From Desulfurococcales archaeon (lineage in GTDB: Archaea > Thermoproteota > Thermoprotei_A > Sulfolobales > WAQK01): 50,882 nt of DNA. Where the stretch lies: contig JALWQH010000035.1 of NCBI GenBank assembly GCA_027083135.1, forward strand, positions 1 to 50,882, given 5' to 3'. The position numbers and the translations under genes are program-made. Of this stretch, positions 7,833-16,341 are shown piece after piece (positions within the stretch are counted from its first letter, which is position 1; each line of letters starts with the position of its first letter). Under the pieces are notes generated by a model. The model worked only from the letters and a program-made list of their open reading frames with translations. It made no database searches and was not told the origin of the DNA.

Positions 7833-9483
7833 ACACCAATCCCTCCCCACGTCTATAAAGGCCCGGAGAAACGGATAGGTAAGCTCCTTTAAACAGGATG
7901 TTGCGCCATATATACCTACACCTTTCCCTTCTACTCATCTTAACTAGTTCTCTGCCTAAGGGCTGGCACCCGTTTTCCCTACATATTTGCAGAATATCTT
8001 TCGCAGCGAGTTTGACCACTTGATCAGGCCCTACGGGTATTTCACCCATTCCGCCTACTCTTAACGTTAATACTAACAGCTCCTCGCCCAGCATAACGCA
8101 TGGATCTAGTTTAAGGAGTTCATCAATGAGGCTAGAACCTATAGCAGGACTAGCCATCAGCCTAATTAAGCCTGCAGGACCAGCTCCACTCTTAGGGGCA
8201 GGCTCATATAATGCTAGGTCAACGGGCGACACTTTTTCTCCCGTCTTTTTAAAAGGGCATCTCCACTGAATGCTCGTCGGCCCATATTTATCCACAAGTT
8301 CTTCTAGAAATTCTAGGAGGCCCCTTATCTCCTTCTCCCATGGTTTATAAGGCCCAAGCTCCTCGAGTTCCTCGGAATAAACTATAGTTATAATGCCTTC
8401 TCCCCCACTCCTAGCAGCTCTGCCTGCTCTCTGAATGAGAGAGGATGGGGTGGTTGGGGCAGTTATAATAGCGTCAAAACCCAGGTTTAATCCTGCCTCT
8501 ACAGCCTGTGTTCCCACAAGAATCTGTGTTTTACCCTCCTCATAGAGCCTTATTGATTCCTCTCGATCCCTGGTGGTCATCCTACCATGAATTAGGGGAG
8601 CCTTTACTCCCTGCCTTTCTAATATTCTCTTAACTTTAACAGTCTGCTCAGGTGTGTTCAATACTACCAGTGTTCTTCTTCCTTCCCTGAGGCTCCTTAA
8701 TGCCTCGTTGGAAAGCCTCTCAAAATAAATGCTTGAAGGTGTATCTATTATCCTGGTGAACCAGTGCGCGGAGCATCCGCTCATTTTAAATTCATTATCT
8801 TCTACTAGGATTTCCCTGCATGCAGCCTCGGTTCTCATGCCTTTAAGTTTCACTTCAATGCACTCTGCATGGGGTTCTATATTGGCAGCCTCCTCGGCCA
8901 TGATCCTAGATAGGCTGGGTGTGGGAGTGGCTGTTTCTACCACTATAGGAACACCATGCTGCGCTAAGAATCGTAGAGCAAGGTGGAATTGAGGAAGCCC
9001 TCCATAGAGATGTGCCTCATCAAATACTGTAAGGGAAGAAAGAATATAGGCTCGGGGAAGCTCGAAATGCCTGGAATTCTGCAGGGCTTCGGCTACAGGA
9101 ATTCTGGCTAGGTTAAGGAGAAAGGAATGCATAGTGGTGTAAATTATTTCCCTAGTATAGTATGGGGTTTTACCCTCTAGGGAGAGAGCCATAGCCTGGT
9201 AACCGACGGCTCTAGATATATTGCTTCCCACTATGCCTTGCAGCATTATTCTAGCAGGACCTTCTAAAGCTGACTTCATTGCCTCCCTTACAAGGGCACG
9301 TAGAGGCATCACGTGCATGTAGGATGATGCTAGGCCTGACTTCCTAAGCTCTGCGTAAAGCATGGGGGATGAGGTCGTCTTGCCATAGGATGTGGGGGCA
9401 AACACTAGGATCAGTGGTGTAACGCCTTTCCTAAGAGTAAGGCCTAAGAGTTTTGATGCCTCCGCTATAAGAGGCCTAGGCAT
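7825..9483 (-). CDS. cas3': Cas3' superfamily 2 helicase
   Basis: This is an ATP-dependent DNA helicase of the CRISPR interference complex. The Walker A motif is APTSYGKT (residues 29-36), Walker B is DEAH (155-158), and the C-terminal RecA lobe holds ILVGTQAVEAGLNLGFDA and motif VI in QRAGRAARSGG. It has no HD domain, which is encoded separately just downstream. The length of 552 residues fits the family. The start is ATG 9483, 17 bp after cas8a2, and the gene overlaps cas3''. Confidence 0.93.
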   Translation of the reverse strand: MPRPLIAEASKLLGLTLRKGVTPLILVFAPTSYGKTTSSPMLYAELRKSGLASSYMHVMPLRALVREAMKSALEGPARIMLQGIVGSNISRAVGYQAMALSLEGKTPYYTREIIYTTMHSFLLNLARIPVAEALQNSRHFELPRAYILSSLTVFDEAHLYGGLPQFHLALRFLAQHGVPIVVETATPTPSLSRIMAEEAANIEPHAECIEVKLKGMRTEAACREILVEDNEFKMSGCSAHWFTRIIDTPSSIYFERLSNEALRSLREGRRTLVVLNTPEQTVKVKRILERQGVKAPLIHGRMTTRDREESIRLYEEGKTQILVGTQAVEAGLNLGFDAIITAPTTPSSLIQRAGRAARSGGEGIITIVYSEELEELGPYKPWEKEIRGLLEFLEELVDKYGPTSIQWRCPFKKTGEKVSPVDLALYEPAPKSGAGPAGLIRLMASPAIGSSLIDELLKLDPCVMLGEELLVLTLRVGGMGEIPVGPDQVVKLAAKDILQICRENGCQPLGRELVKMSRRERCRYIWRNILFKGAYLSVSPGLYRRGEGLVFD

Positions 9484-9500
9484 GATCCTGAAACCGCCTC

Positions 9501-10589
9501 CTAAGAAGCCTTGATTTCTATGATTCTGTTTTTCAGCCTGCCTAAGAATTCCACGGGATCACTTATCTCTGCTCTTTTGAACGCCCTTATTATCTTCATC
9601 TTATCCTCCCCCTTACCTCTCCTAAGAAGCCATTCAGCCACGTCTAGCTCTCTCAGAGAAGCATACTTGTAGATATTACTGCCTGTAGAAAGGTAAGCTA
9701 GTAGGCTGTTAGCTACCTTTATGCCCGTTCCCCTCACAGCCTCATCCTGAGCCGTTATTCTCAGGAATGCTTTGAGCATAGAGGCTGCTCCTGAAAGCCT
9801 CTTCGCCATAGAGCCCACTATGTATGGATAAGTGCTTATCACCGTGACTCTATTTCCTTTCTGCAGGTGCACTTCATCGGCTACATGCTCTATAATAACT
9901 CCTGCTTCTGCTACTATTGATGCAACAGCAATGATTTTAGCGGATTCAGGCATCTCACTCATTCCCTTAGAGGAGAAGAGCCTGACAATGCTGCTATGGA
10001 TTTCTGCCAGCCTTAGTATTTCGGATTTAGGTGGAAGAATATATACCATTATGCCATCCTTGGTTCGGGCTGCATATGATGCTAGGGCGCCTAAGCCTGC
10101 CAGTAGTATTGAGAGGGTTGAGGCTTCAAAATCCTTTTTCCGTGAGCTGAGATATGATGATGAGTACTCCATATAGTTGGCTTTAAGGATGGAGGGGAGC
10201 TTAGCCTTAGAAGCTGGATCCATTATTTCAGGTATCTTCCCTTCAATAAGGATCTCCGAGAGCTTCCTCAGTGCTGCACCGATGGTATCCCTTCTCTCCA
10301 GGCCCAGCGAGCTTAGAATACCTCCCAGCACTTTAGGCTTATTATCATTACCTGTCCTCGGAATATCTAGTACTTCAGGGCCTGTAGGCCTTCCCTTAGA
10401 GATCATTCTAAGTGCTTCATCGATTCCTTCGCCTAGAACTTTAGGCTTGGAGGATAATACCAGCCTATCCCCTCTGATCTCAAGTGCTCTGAGACCTGTA
10501 GCCTGATTTACATAGAGGATAGCTGTCTCAAGGAATTTTACGCCAAGTGTTCCAGGAGGCGGCGCTAAGTATGACTGAGGGATCCTCAT
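9501..10589 (-). CDS. cas8a2: Cas8a2 (Csa4-like) large subunit of the type I-A effector
   Basis: The assignment rests mainly on position: between cas5 and cas3' in an otherwise complete type I-A operon, with a size (362 residues) that fits Csa4/Cas8a2. Large subunits recognise the PAM and recruit Cas3 but are too divergent to show clear motifs. Visible features are an N-terminal segment rich in aliphatic residues and a long helical C-terminal half. There is no nuclease motif and no zinc cluster. Its start overlaps the cas5 stop by 4 bp (ATGA). A highly divergent Csx-type protein cannot be excluded. Confidence 0.72.
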   Translation of the reverse strand: MRIPQSYLAPPPGTLGVKFLETAILYVNQATGLRALEIRGDRLVLSSKPKVLGEGIDEALRMISKGRPTGPEVLDIPRTGNDNKPKVLGGILSSLGLERRDTIGAALRKLSEILIEGKIPEIMDPASKAKLPSILKANYMEYSSSYLSSRKKDFEASTLSILLAGLGALASYAARTKDGIMVYILPPKSEILRLAEIHSSIVRLFSSKGMSEMPESAKIIAVASIVAEAGVIIEHVADEVHLQKGNRVTVISTYPYIVGSMAKRLSGAASMLKAFLRITAQDEAVRGTGIKVANSLLAYLSTGSNIYKYASLRELDVAEWLLRRGKGEDKMKIIRAFKRAEISDPVEFLGRLKNRIIEIKAS

Positions 10590-11383
10590 TGTTTACCCGC
10601 CTCACCAATGTGTTCTCTCGGAATAACTGCAGCCATTTTACCCTTAGGCGTATTAAATAGAACAGTGATGCATTTCTTAGCGTTTATAATGTCTGGTGCG
10701 AGTCTCCCCCAACCTCCATACATTCCTGCCCGATATGGTACAAGCCATGTAGACAGCTCAGAGGATATATCGCTGCTAAAGGCCTTAGAGGACGGTGGAA
10801 CGTATTCTGTTTCAACCCAACTGCTAGGCCTCTTCAACACGCAGTGGGAAGGAATGGGGAAAAAGATTCTATGTATTAATGTAGCGGCTTCTAGAGGGCT
10901 TAGTGAAACATCTATTACTTCAACCAAGGATTCCTTGTTTCCTAAAGCTGTTATGCCCCATCCATACTTAGCTAGATCCCATGCCCACTTATCTCCAACT
11001 ATATAGAGGAGAATTGCTTCTCCATCGTAGCTTATCCTACCTAGAGTAGTTGCTGCAAAAGCCATTGCCAGCGTTCTATTCTGAGGTCTGAGATAGGGGA
11101 GTGATAAAGCTTTAAACAAGGCGCGGTAAGGGGTGGCCTTAGCCTCCATGAGTGCCGGAGCAGCCCACCTTACTTTTTCTAAGAGTCTGCTAGCGTATGA
11201 GCATGGCCTGTCATCCACGTGTATAACTTCAGGTTCTCCTAGAGTTCTGGCCTCAGCTGCTGCAAGCGCTCCAATTAAAGTGGTTGGTGAAGGATAGATC
11301 ATGGGCTCCCTAGCACTACTCTGGCCAGGATATTTAATTGAGTAGCCTTCTAAAAAACGAATTAGTATTGTAAGAGCCTTCAA
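10586..11383 (-). CDS. cas5: Cas5 effector subunit (type I-A)
   Basis: Cas5 is a RAMP-fold protein that caps the 5' handle of crRNA in the Cascade complex. The N-terminus has the family signature, a first strand (LTILIRFLEGYSIKYPG) followed by a Pro/Tyr-rich loop and the helix YPSPTTLIGALAAAE. The start is TTG 11383 with GGAG just upstream, 7 bp after cas7. The length of 265 residues is typical. No catalytic residues are expected, because Cas6 does the processing. Confidence 0.88.
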   Translation of the reverse strand: MKALTILIRFLEGYSIKYPGQSSAREPMIYPSPTTLIGALAAAEARTLGEPEVIHVDDRPCSYASRLLEKVRWAAPALMEAKATPYRALFKALSLPYLRPQNRTLAMAFAATTLGRISYDGEAILLYIVGDKWAWDLAKYGWGITALGNKESLVEVIDVSLSPLEAATLIHRIFFPIPSHCVLKRPSSWVETEYVPPSSKAFSSDISSELSTWLVPYRAGMYGGWGRLAPDIINAKKCITVLFNTPKGKMAAVIPREHIGEAGKQ

Positions 11384-11390
11384 GGCTCCT

Positions 11391-12389
11391 TCACTCCACG
11401 GTACCCTTGTTTTTTATCTCTGTGAGAACCCATGTCATCAGCTCCTCGAAATTCTCCAGTATCTCTACCTTAATTTTCTGGGGTTCTACTGTGGGCTTTA
11501 CTCCCATTATGCCTATGGATATATTCTGTAGAATGCTAGTGCTGCCTTTAGAAAGATGTTTGAGCATGCTTTGTGCTCTGTGAAGCGTCTGCTCTACATA
11601 GTTTTCAAGTCTAGGGCTGGATGCTGTGAAGGGTATTGGATGCGATATTACTGCTACCGCGTTAAGCATCTCCCAGTCGGCTGGGAAGAACCTGGCCTTC
11701 TTTGCCCCGAAGCCCATATTACCCAGGGTTACTGTAAGGGCCTTAATAGCTGCTTCTATTCTTTTAATCCTCTCTTCTTTACCTACAATGTATTTAGCCT
11801 CTCCTAGGGCTGATTTGCCTATACCGTCTACGTCTAGCTCCGCTTTAAGACCATATATGGCTGTGGCTACTTCAACATTATATATTGCCTGCATCTCCTT
11901 GGCTTCAGGTTCATATCTCACGTGGAATTCAGGTTCTACGGCTACTGCTCTCAGAGCTTCACGTATAGGAACCATGTAGCCGAATGTTATCCTCGAAGTT
12001 CTTTTAACCGTCTTCTTGGGGTATAGGAAGCCTCCAACATCCTCTACGACACAGTTCTTGACTACATGCTCCTCTATTTCCTCGGGCTTCTTCTCCGCTG
12101 GTTTAATTCCGTGGAAGTACTTGTCATCAGCATGTTTAACTAGCACTCCCTTTCTGCACCATTCGCAAACGGGTAGCCCTAGCTCATCAGCCAGTTTTGC
12201 CAGGTTGACCTGATAGGCATGGGCTAGAGACTCCCCGCTTATCGCAGGAACATATTCTATTCTATAGCCGTCTTCTGCCTCCACTATTACTGGTGCCCTC
12301 CTTCTTCTCACATAGTTTCCAATGGATTCGGACATGTTTAGGGCTTCTACATCGAGCCTTATTCTCGCGGAGAGTGAAACATAGACCAT
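11391..12389 (-). CDS. cas7: Cas7 (Csa2) backbone subunit
   Basis: Cas7 polymerises along the crRNA spacer to form the Cascade backbone. The N-terminus (VYVSLSARIRLDVEALN followed by MSESIGNYVRRRRAP) is characteristic of the Csa2/DevR group. CEWCRKG and a second Cys in the 85-120 region might bind metal. The frame opens at TTG 12404, but ATG 12389 has GGTGGG close upstream and starts at the conserved first strand, giving 332 residues. It lies 22 bp after csa5. As in other type I-A operons, it is probably the most abundant product. Confidence 0.9.
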   Translation of the reverse strand: MVYVSLSARIRLDVEALNMSESIGNYVRRRRAPVIVEAEDGYRIEYVPAISGESLAHAYQVNLAKLADELGLPVCEWCRKGVLVKHADDKYFHGIKPAEKKPEEIEEHVVKNCVVEDVGGFLYPKKTVKRTSRITFGYMVPIREALRAVAVEPEFHVRYEPEAKEMQAIYNVEVATAIYGLKAELDVDGIGKSALGEAKYIVGKEERIKRIEAAIKALTVTLGNMGFGAKKARFFPADWEMLNAVAVISHPIPFTASSPRLENYVEQTLHRAQSMLKHLSKGSTSILQNISIGIMGVKPTVEPQKIKVEILENFEELMTWVLTEIKNKGTVE

Positions 12390-12411
12390 GTTTCCCACCT
12401 GCAACTATAAG

Positions 12412-12864
12412 TTATGATTTAGAGGGCCTATAGGCGTGGGCTAGGATCGCCACTTCTTTAGCTATGGAGACATCTTTGCTTATCTTTTCTAAAAAACCTC
12501 GCAGCTCCTCCTCAGAGGGTATGGGAGGGCAGGGTATACAGTAGATTCTTGCACCTTTAAGGTCTTCAGGCCCCTCCAATAACCCCTCCACTACGCCTTG
12601 AATCCCATATCCTAGTTCTTCTCCATACTCGCAGCATTGAAGCTGATATGTTTTTTCTTCGCCTTGAGAAGTTTTAGTTCTTAGTGCTATTCTTATGCTT
12701 CTTGCTTTAAGTGAGTTAGCTATTCTTAGGGCTTCATATAATGAAGCTTTTATTGCCGCAGGTGATGTTGCATTAGCTATCCTATCAACAATACTATACC
12801 GCCCCGATTCAATGAAGAATCTTAGTAGACCTATTATTCCCCAATATTCCGAGTCCGAGTACAT
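12412..12864 (-). CDS. csa5: Csa5 (Cas11-type small subunit)
   Basis: This is the first gene of the interference operon. Csa5 is the small helical subunit of the type I-A complex, lining the non-target strand or R-loop. The protein is 150 residues from ATG 12864, which has GGAGGGT 7 nt upstream. An in-frame ATG at 12897 would add 11 residues and lies too close to the likely TATA box. The N-terminal helices (YWGIIGLLRFFIESGRYSIV) fit the family. The C-terminus is helical, and Cys residues in LQCCEYGEE are unusual but without a clear role. Confidence 0.82.
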   Translation of the reverse strand: MYSDSEYWGIIGLLRFFIESGRYSIVDRIANATSPAAIKASLYEALRIANSLKARSIRIALRTKTSQGEEKTYQLQCCEYGEELGYGIQGVVEGLLEGPEDLKGARIYCIPCPPIPSEEELRGFLEKISKDVSIAKEVAILAHAYRPSKS

Positions 12865-12898
12865 ATTGCAGACCCTCCACAATATACTTGGCTGCATC

Positions 12899-12908
12899 CC
12901 TTAAAAAT
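12899..12908 (-). promoter_or_regulatory. TATA box of the interference operon
   Basis: ATTTTTAAGG on the minus strand is placed so that transcription would begin near 12875, about 10 nt before the ATG of csa5 and just ahead of its GGAGGGT site. It directly abuts the inverted repeat at 12910-12947. Confidence 0.5.
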
Positions 12909-12909
12909 C

Positions 12910-12947
12910 TTTCATTTGGAAAATGGATTTTCAGCTTCCAAATGAAA
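12910..12947. promoter_or_regulatory. perfect inverted repeat, probable operator between csa5 and csa3
   Basis: TTTCATTTGGAA (12910-12921) and TTCCAAATGAAA (12936-12947) are exact reverse complements separated by 14 bp. The element lies between the divergent csa5 operon and the second csa3 gene, immediately upstream of the csa5 TATA box. This is the place where a dimeric winged-helix regulator such as Csa3 would bind. Binding is inferred from symmetry and position. Confidence 0.65.
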
Positions 12948-13014
12948 TATGAAAGGAGATACCATCAAACTATTTACCTTCAGAAGTACTTACAGAATTC
13001 TGGTGTAAAGGAAC

Positions 13015-13701
13015 ATGGTTTCCATTGTAGCTGCTATGGGTTTTGATTGGAGGCATGTAGTGAGATCCATATTGAGAATCGGATTTAAGGAGTGTACATC
13101 TATTCACCTCCTCCTACCTCCTTGGAGCGATGAAAGAGCAGAAGCAGGAATAAAAGAAGTGGAAAAGATAGCATTAGCCGCAGGGCTATCTAAGGAAAAA
13201 ATACATACACATAGGCTGGATGTGAGGAATTACCAGGAAACTATAATGCAATTAGCAAAAATGTATGTTGACCTAATGAGTGAGGGAGGAGTCCTTCTCT
13301 CGCTAGGTGGGGGCATGAGAATATTGGTAGTGGAGGCTTTGGCGGCAGCATTAATGCTAGGTGAGAAGGATTGGAGAAAGCATGTTAGGATAGTAGTGGA
13401 TCTAGAGGGGAGAGAGGAATCCGTAGAGTTCTCCGCAGAAGACCTAGCATCTCTAAGCCTTAAACCACCTAACGCTAGAGAACTAGAAGCCATTAAAATA
13501 GCTTTAGACTCAGGGACAGTAACACCTAAGAAGCTTTCAGAAATCCTAGAGATTCCACGCTCAACAGCTCACGCCATCCTTGGAGAGGCTTTACGCAAAG
13601 GCTATTTAGAGAAAATAGGATGGGGAAAATACAGGGCAACGTCATTAGGCAAAGCCATACTATACCTCCATAAAATACAAAGGAACAACAAACTCCCTTG
13701 A
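13015..13701 (+). CDS. csa3: second Csa3 regulator (CARF plus winged helix), interference side
   Basis: An N-terminal CARF domain (MVSIVAAMGFDWRHVVRSI; ligand-loop LSLGGGMRILVVEALAAAL at about 95-115) is joined to a winged helix (about 150-220, KKLSEILEIPRSTAHAILG). It differs clearly in sequence from the other Csa3 in the window. It is divergent from csa5 and upstream of array 2. In Sulfolobus, Csa3b next to the interference genes represses them together with Cascade; the same role is inferred here. The start is ATG 13015 with a weak AAAGGAA site. A possible TATA box (ACTATTTACC) lies near 12970-12979. Confidence 0.87.
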   Translation: MVSIVAAMGFDWRHVVRSILRIGFKECTSIHLLLPPWSDERAEAGIKEVEKIALAAGLSKEKIHTHRLDVRNYQETIMQLAKMYVDLMSEGGVLLSLGGGMRILVVEALAAALMLGEKDWRKHVRIVVDLEGREESVEFSAEDLASLSLKPPNARELEAIKIALDSGTVTPKKLSEILEIPRSTAHAILGEALRKGYLEKIGWGKYRATSLGKAILYLHKIQRNNKLP

Positions 13702-13949
13702 AAAAGAGGGAGATATATAAGCTTTACCTACAGAATCCAGCCCACAATCATCATTAAGCATGAGAACAAATGCATCTAAATGAAACAAACCCTCCAATTC
13801 CCTGAACATCCAAGGGAGCAAGCATCTTCAACGAATAGTAAAACTTATTAACACACAAAGCCTCCCACACGAAGCTTAATTAACGCCAACATAAATTTTA
13901 TAAACGAAGCCAGAATCCACTCATGGAATACACAGAAATCCCACGTGCA
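13702..13949 (+). promoter_or_regulatory. leader and promoter of CRISPR array 2
   Basis: This is a gene-free A/C-rich stretch ending in AATCCCACGTGCA (13937-13949) against the first repeat, identical to array 1. AACATAAATTTTATAAACG (13888-13906) is a strong TATA element in the same relative place as the one in leader 1. It would start transcription about 24-29 nt before the repeat. A degenerate repeat-like copy (GAATCCACTCATGGAAT, 13913-13929) lies within the leader. Confidence 0.8.
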
Positions 13950-14860
13950 GAATCCATTAAATGGAATTGAAAGCTACAAGCAATATAAACTACGGGCTGA
14001 GAAGTATCTTACAAGAATCCATTAAATGGAATTGAAAGTGCGGGACATAAGCTAACAGCTGAATTTGATGCATCAGAATCCATTAAATGGAATTGAAAGA
14101 TAAACTCTGCATTGGCTGCCAAAGCGGTGGTGGTCTCTACGAATCCATTAAATGGAATTGAAAGTCTTCTTCCCACGCTTCCGCCTCTTCGCCTGTTTCT
14201 CTGAATCCATTAAATGGAATTGAAAGGCGCAGGCCTCTCGACCCAGGCAATGAGCATAGTGTTAAGGGAATCCATTAAATGGAATTGAAAGCGGCCAACA
14301 CCACGCTGACAGTATACGGCTACCAGATGGGCGAATCCATTAAATGGAATTGAAAGGGCCAAATATTCAAGCTCGTAGGATTGTTCACGGGTCTGGGAAT
14401 CCATTAAATGGAATTGAAAGTCAATCACCCTTCTAACGTATTCCTTGTGCAGCAATATGAATCCATTAAATGGAATTGAAAGTGATGGCCCGCCTAGGCA
14501 TACCGACCCACGTCATAGACTGAATCCATTAAATGGAATTGAAAGTATGTTGGTGACCCAGAGGCCCGCGGTGCCTAGTGAATCCATTAAATGGAATTGA
14601 AAGCTTATCCGGCCTGTAGCTCTCCACCCCTACATGCTCATGAATCCATATAAATGGAATTGAAAGCCAGCCCACACCCATGCAAAATCATCGCCAGTTA
14701 TGGTTATCAGGAATCCATTAAATGGAATTGAAAGGTATTACATCTTCAATCCAGTTGACGAATATGTTGGATGCTGAATCCATTAAATGGAATTGAAAGA
14801 TAACCGTCTTCAACCTATGCCCCGACTCCAAGAGCAGAATCCATTAAATGGAATTGAAAG
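13950..14860 (+). CRISPR. CRISPR array 2, 15 repeats, transcribed rightward
   Basis: Fifteen copies of the array 1 repeat in the opposite orientation start at 13950, 14015, 14076, 14141, 14203, 14268, 14333, 14397, 14459, 14522, 14580, 14642, 14711, 14776 and 14837. They flank 14 unique spacers, mostly 37-41 bp with extremes of 34 and 44 bp. The copy at 14642 is 25 bp long, with an extra base in the loop of the palindrome. The 3' end ATTGAAAG fixes plus-strand transcription, with the leader on the left next to csa3. Confidence 0.98.
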
Positions 14861-14933
14861 ACATAGGCGGGTGGCTGGGCGAGGGGTTAGCACTCAAGTC
14901 TTAATAGAGGTAGGGTGAACTAGTGGTTATTAG

Positions 14934-16046
14934 GTGGATAATGTTTTGAAGCTTCGCTATCCTCCAGAGGTTCTCCGCCTAAGGCTTAAGCGGTTTCAGG
15001 AGGAGCTTAGGGAGGCAGGCATCGATGCGGCGATGATCCGTGTTAAGTCGACATTCACGTACTTTACCGGCGTGAAGTGGCTTAGGCCGGCTATGCTTGT
15101 CCCGGCTGAGGGAGACCCGGTCCTGTTTGCCGCTAAGGGTGAGGAGGACGAGCTGATGGAGAGGACGTGGGTGAGGAATGTGGAGGCCTTCAGGGAGGGA
15201 GGCGAGCTGATGGGCAGGGTCTCCGGGCTAATAAGGGGGAACGGCTACCGCGTCATCGGGCTGGAGTACGGTATTGAGAGGGACGCATACATATTGTTCT
15301 ACGAGATGTTTAAGCGCCTCAACCCTGGTGTCGAGGTCAAGGATATCTCAAGCATTATTGTTGAGCTAAGGATGATTAAGGATGCATACGAGTTAGAGGC
15401 GATTAGAAGAGCAGGACAGGCTGCCTCCAAGGTTATGGAGAAGGTTCTACAGGTAATTAAGCCTGGAACCACTGAGACGGAGATCGCGGCTGAGGCCTAC
15501 TACCATGCCTACAAGCTGGGCGCCGAGGAGCCACACATACATGTGGCTGCCGGGCCTAACCCCAGGGTGCATGCAGAGCCCTTCCGCGACGCTAAGGTGG
15601 CTGAAGGCACAGCAGTAACAGTTGTCCTAGGAGTAGATCACGACTACTACTATGCAAACATGACGCGCACAGTAATCGTAGGTAGCAGTGAGAAGGGGAG
15701 AAGAGCCCTCAACGCATTCAAGGAGGCGTACACCAGGGCAGCAGAGCTCACGGGGCCAGGTGTGAGGCCAGCCGACGTTATGAAGGAGCTTGACAAGCTC
15801 CTCAAGAAGCGAGGACTAGCTGACGAGGCAGTCACCGGGTACCTACACGGCGTCGGACTACAGGTGGAGGAAACCCCGATAACAACCATAGTCCCCCAGC
15901 ACCGCATCATCAGGCTAGCGCCAGGCATGGCCGTAGCCTTCATTCATGCACCCCTACTCGTTAAGGGCGTAGGCCAGGTAAAACATGAAGACACATTCAT
16001 AGTGACTGAAGACAGCTTAGAACCCGTAACAGCGGCGAAGCCCTAA
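14934..16046 (+). CDS. M24 peptidase-fold protein lacking most metal ligands
   Basis: An N-terminal creatinase-like domain (to about residue 140) is followed by a pita-bread M24 domain. M24 aminopeptidases such as Xaa-Pro dipeptidase use five metal ligands (Asp, Asp, His, Glu, Glu). Aligning by eye, the first two fall at Val231 (in TVVLGVDHDYYY) and Asn242 (ANMTRT), and the first Glu at Ala339 (FIHAP). Only His305 (LHGVG) and Glu352 (KHEDT) remain. A metal-free, creatinase-like or non-peptidase role is therefore more likely than a standard aminopeptidase. The start is GTG 14934, with a TATA-like TCTTAATAGA about 30 bp upstream. The gene begins 73 bp after array 2. Confidence 0.85.
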   Translation: MDNVLKLRYPPEVLRLRLKRFQEELREAGIDAAMIRVKSTFTYFTGVKWLRPAMLVPAEGDPVLFAAKGEEDELMERTWVRNVEAFREGGELMGRVSGLIRGNGYRVIGLEYGIERDAYILFYEMFKRLNPGVEVKDISSIIVELRMIKDAYELEAIRRAGQAASKVMEKVLQVIKPGTTETEIAAEAYYHAYKLGAEEPHIHVAAGPNPRVHAEPFRDAKVAEGTAVTVVLGVDHDYYYANMTRTVIVGSSEKGRRALNAFKEAYTRAAELTGPGVRPADVMKELDKLLKKRGLADEAVTGYLHGVGLQVEETPITTIVPQHRIIRLAPGMAVAFIHAPLLVKGVGQVKHEDTFIVTEDSLEPVTAAKP

Positions 16047-16175
16047 GCAAGACACAGCCGGCGAGGAGAGGAGTAAGCCGCCGCAGCGCCACAGCCTCAA
16101 AGAACCAGCATGATGAGAAGAGCGAGAACTCAGCAACATGTAATCAGCTACTAATAGCCAGGCTTAGAGGAGAAT

Positions 16176-16313
16176 ATGGAGGCTGAGCTGACATGCATGA
16201 GGACAAGATACTATGATAGGATTAATAGGGAGCGGGAGAAGCCATCCGGGTGTGCAGGAAAATGCGGCGAGAGGCTTGATCCCCGAGAATTCAAGTCGAC
16301 CCTATATTCATAG
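16176..16313 (+). CDS. possible 45-residue protein with Cys residues
   Basis: An ATG at 16176 is preceded by AGAGGAG within a few bases and opens 45 codons to TAG at 16311. The protein is basic, with three Cys in TCMR and SGCAGKCGE. It occupies the 295-bp gap between the M24 gene and the convergent lipoate ligase gene. No family is recognised. The ribosome site and lack of overlap argue for a gene, while the short length argues against. Confidence 0.35.
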   Translation: MEAELTCMRTRYYDRINREREKPSGCAGKCGERLDPREFKSTLYS

Positions 16314-16341
16314 GAGCCTGGTAATATTGTCGGCATGATTG

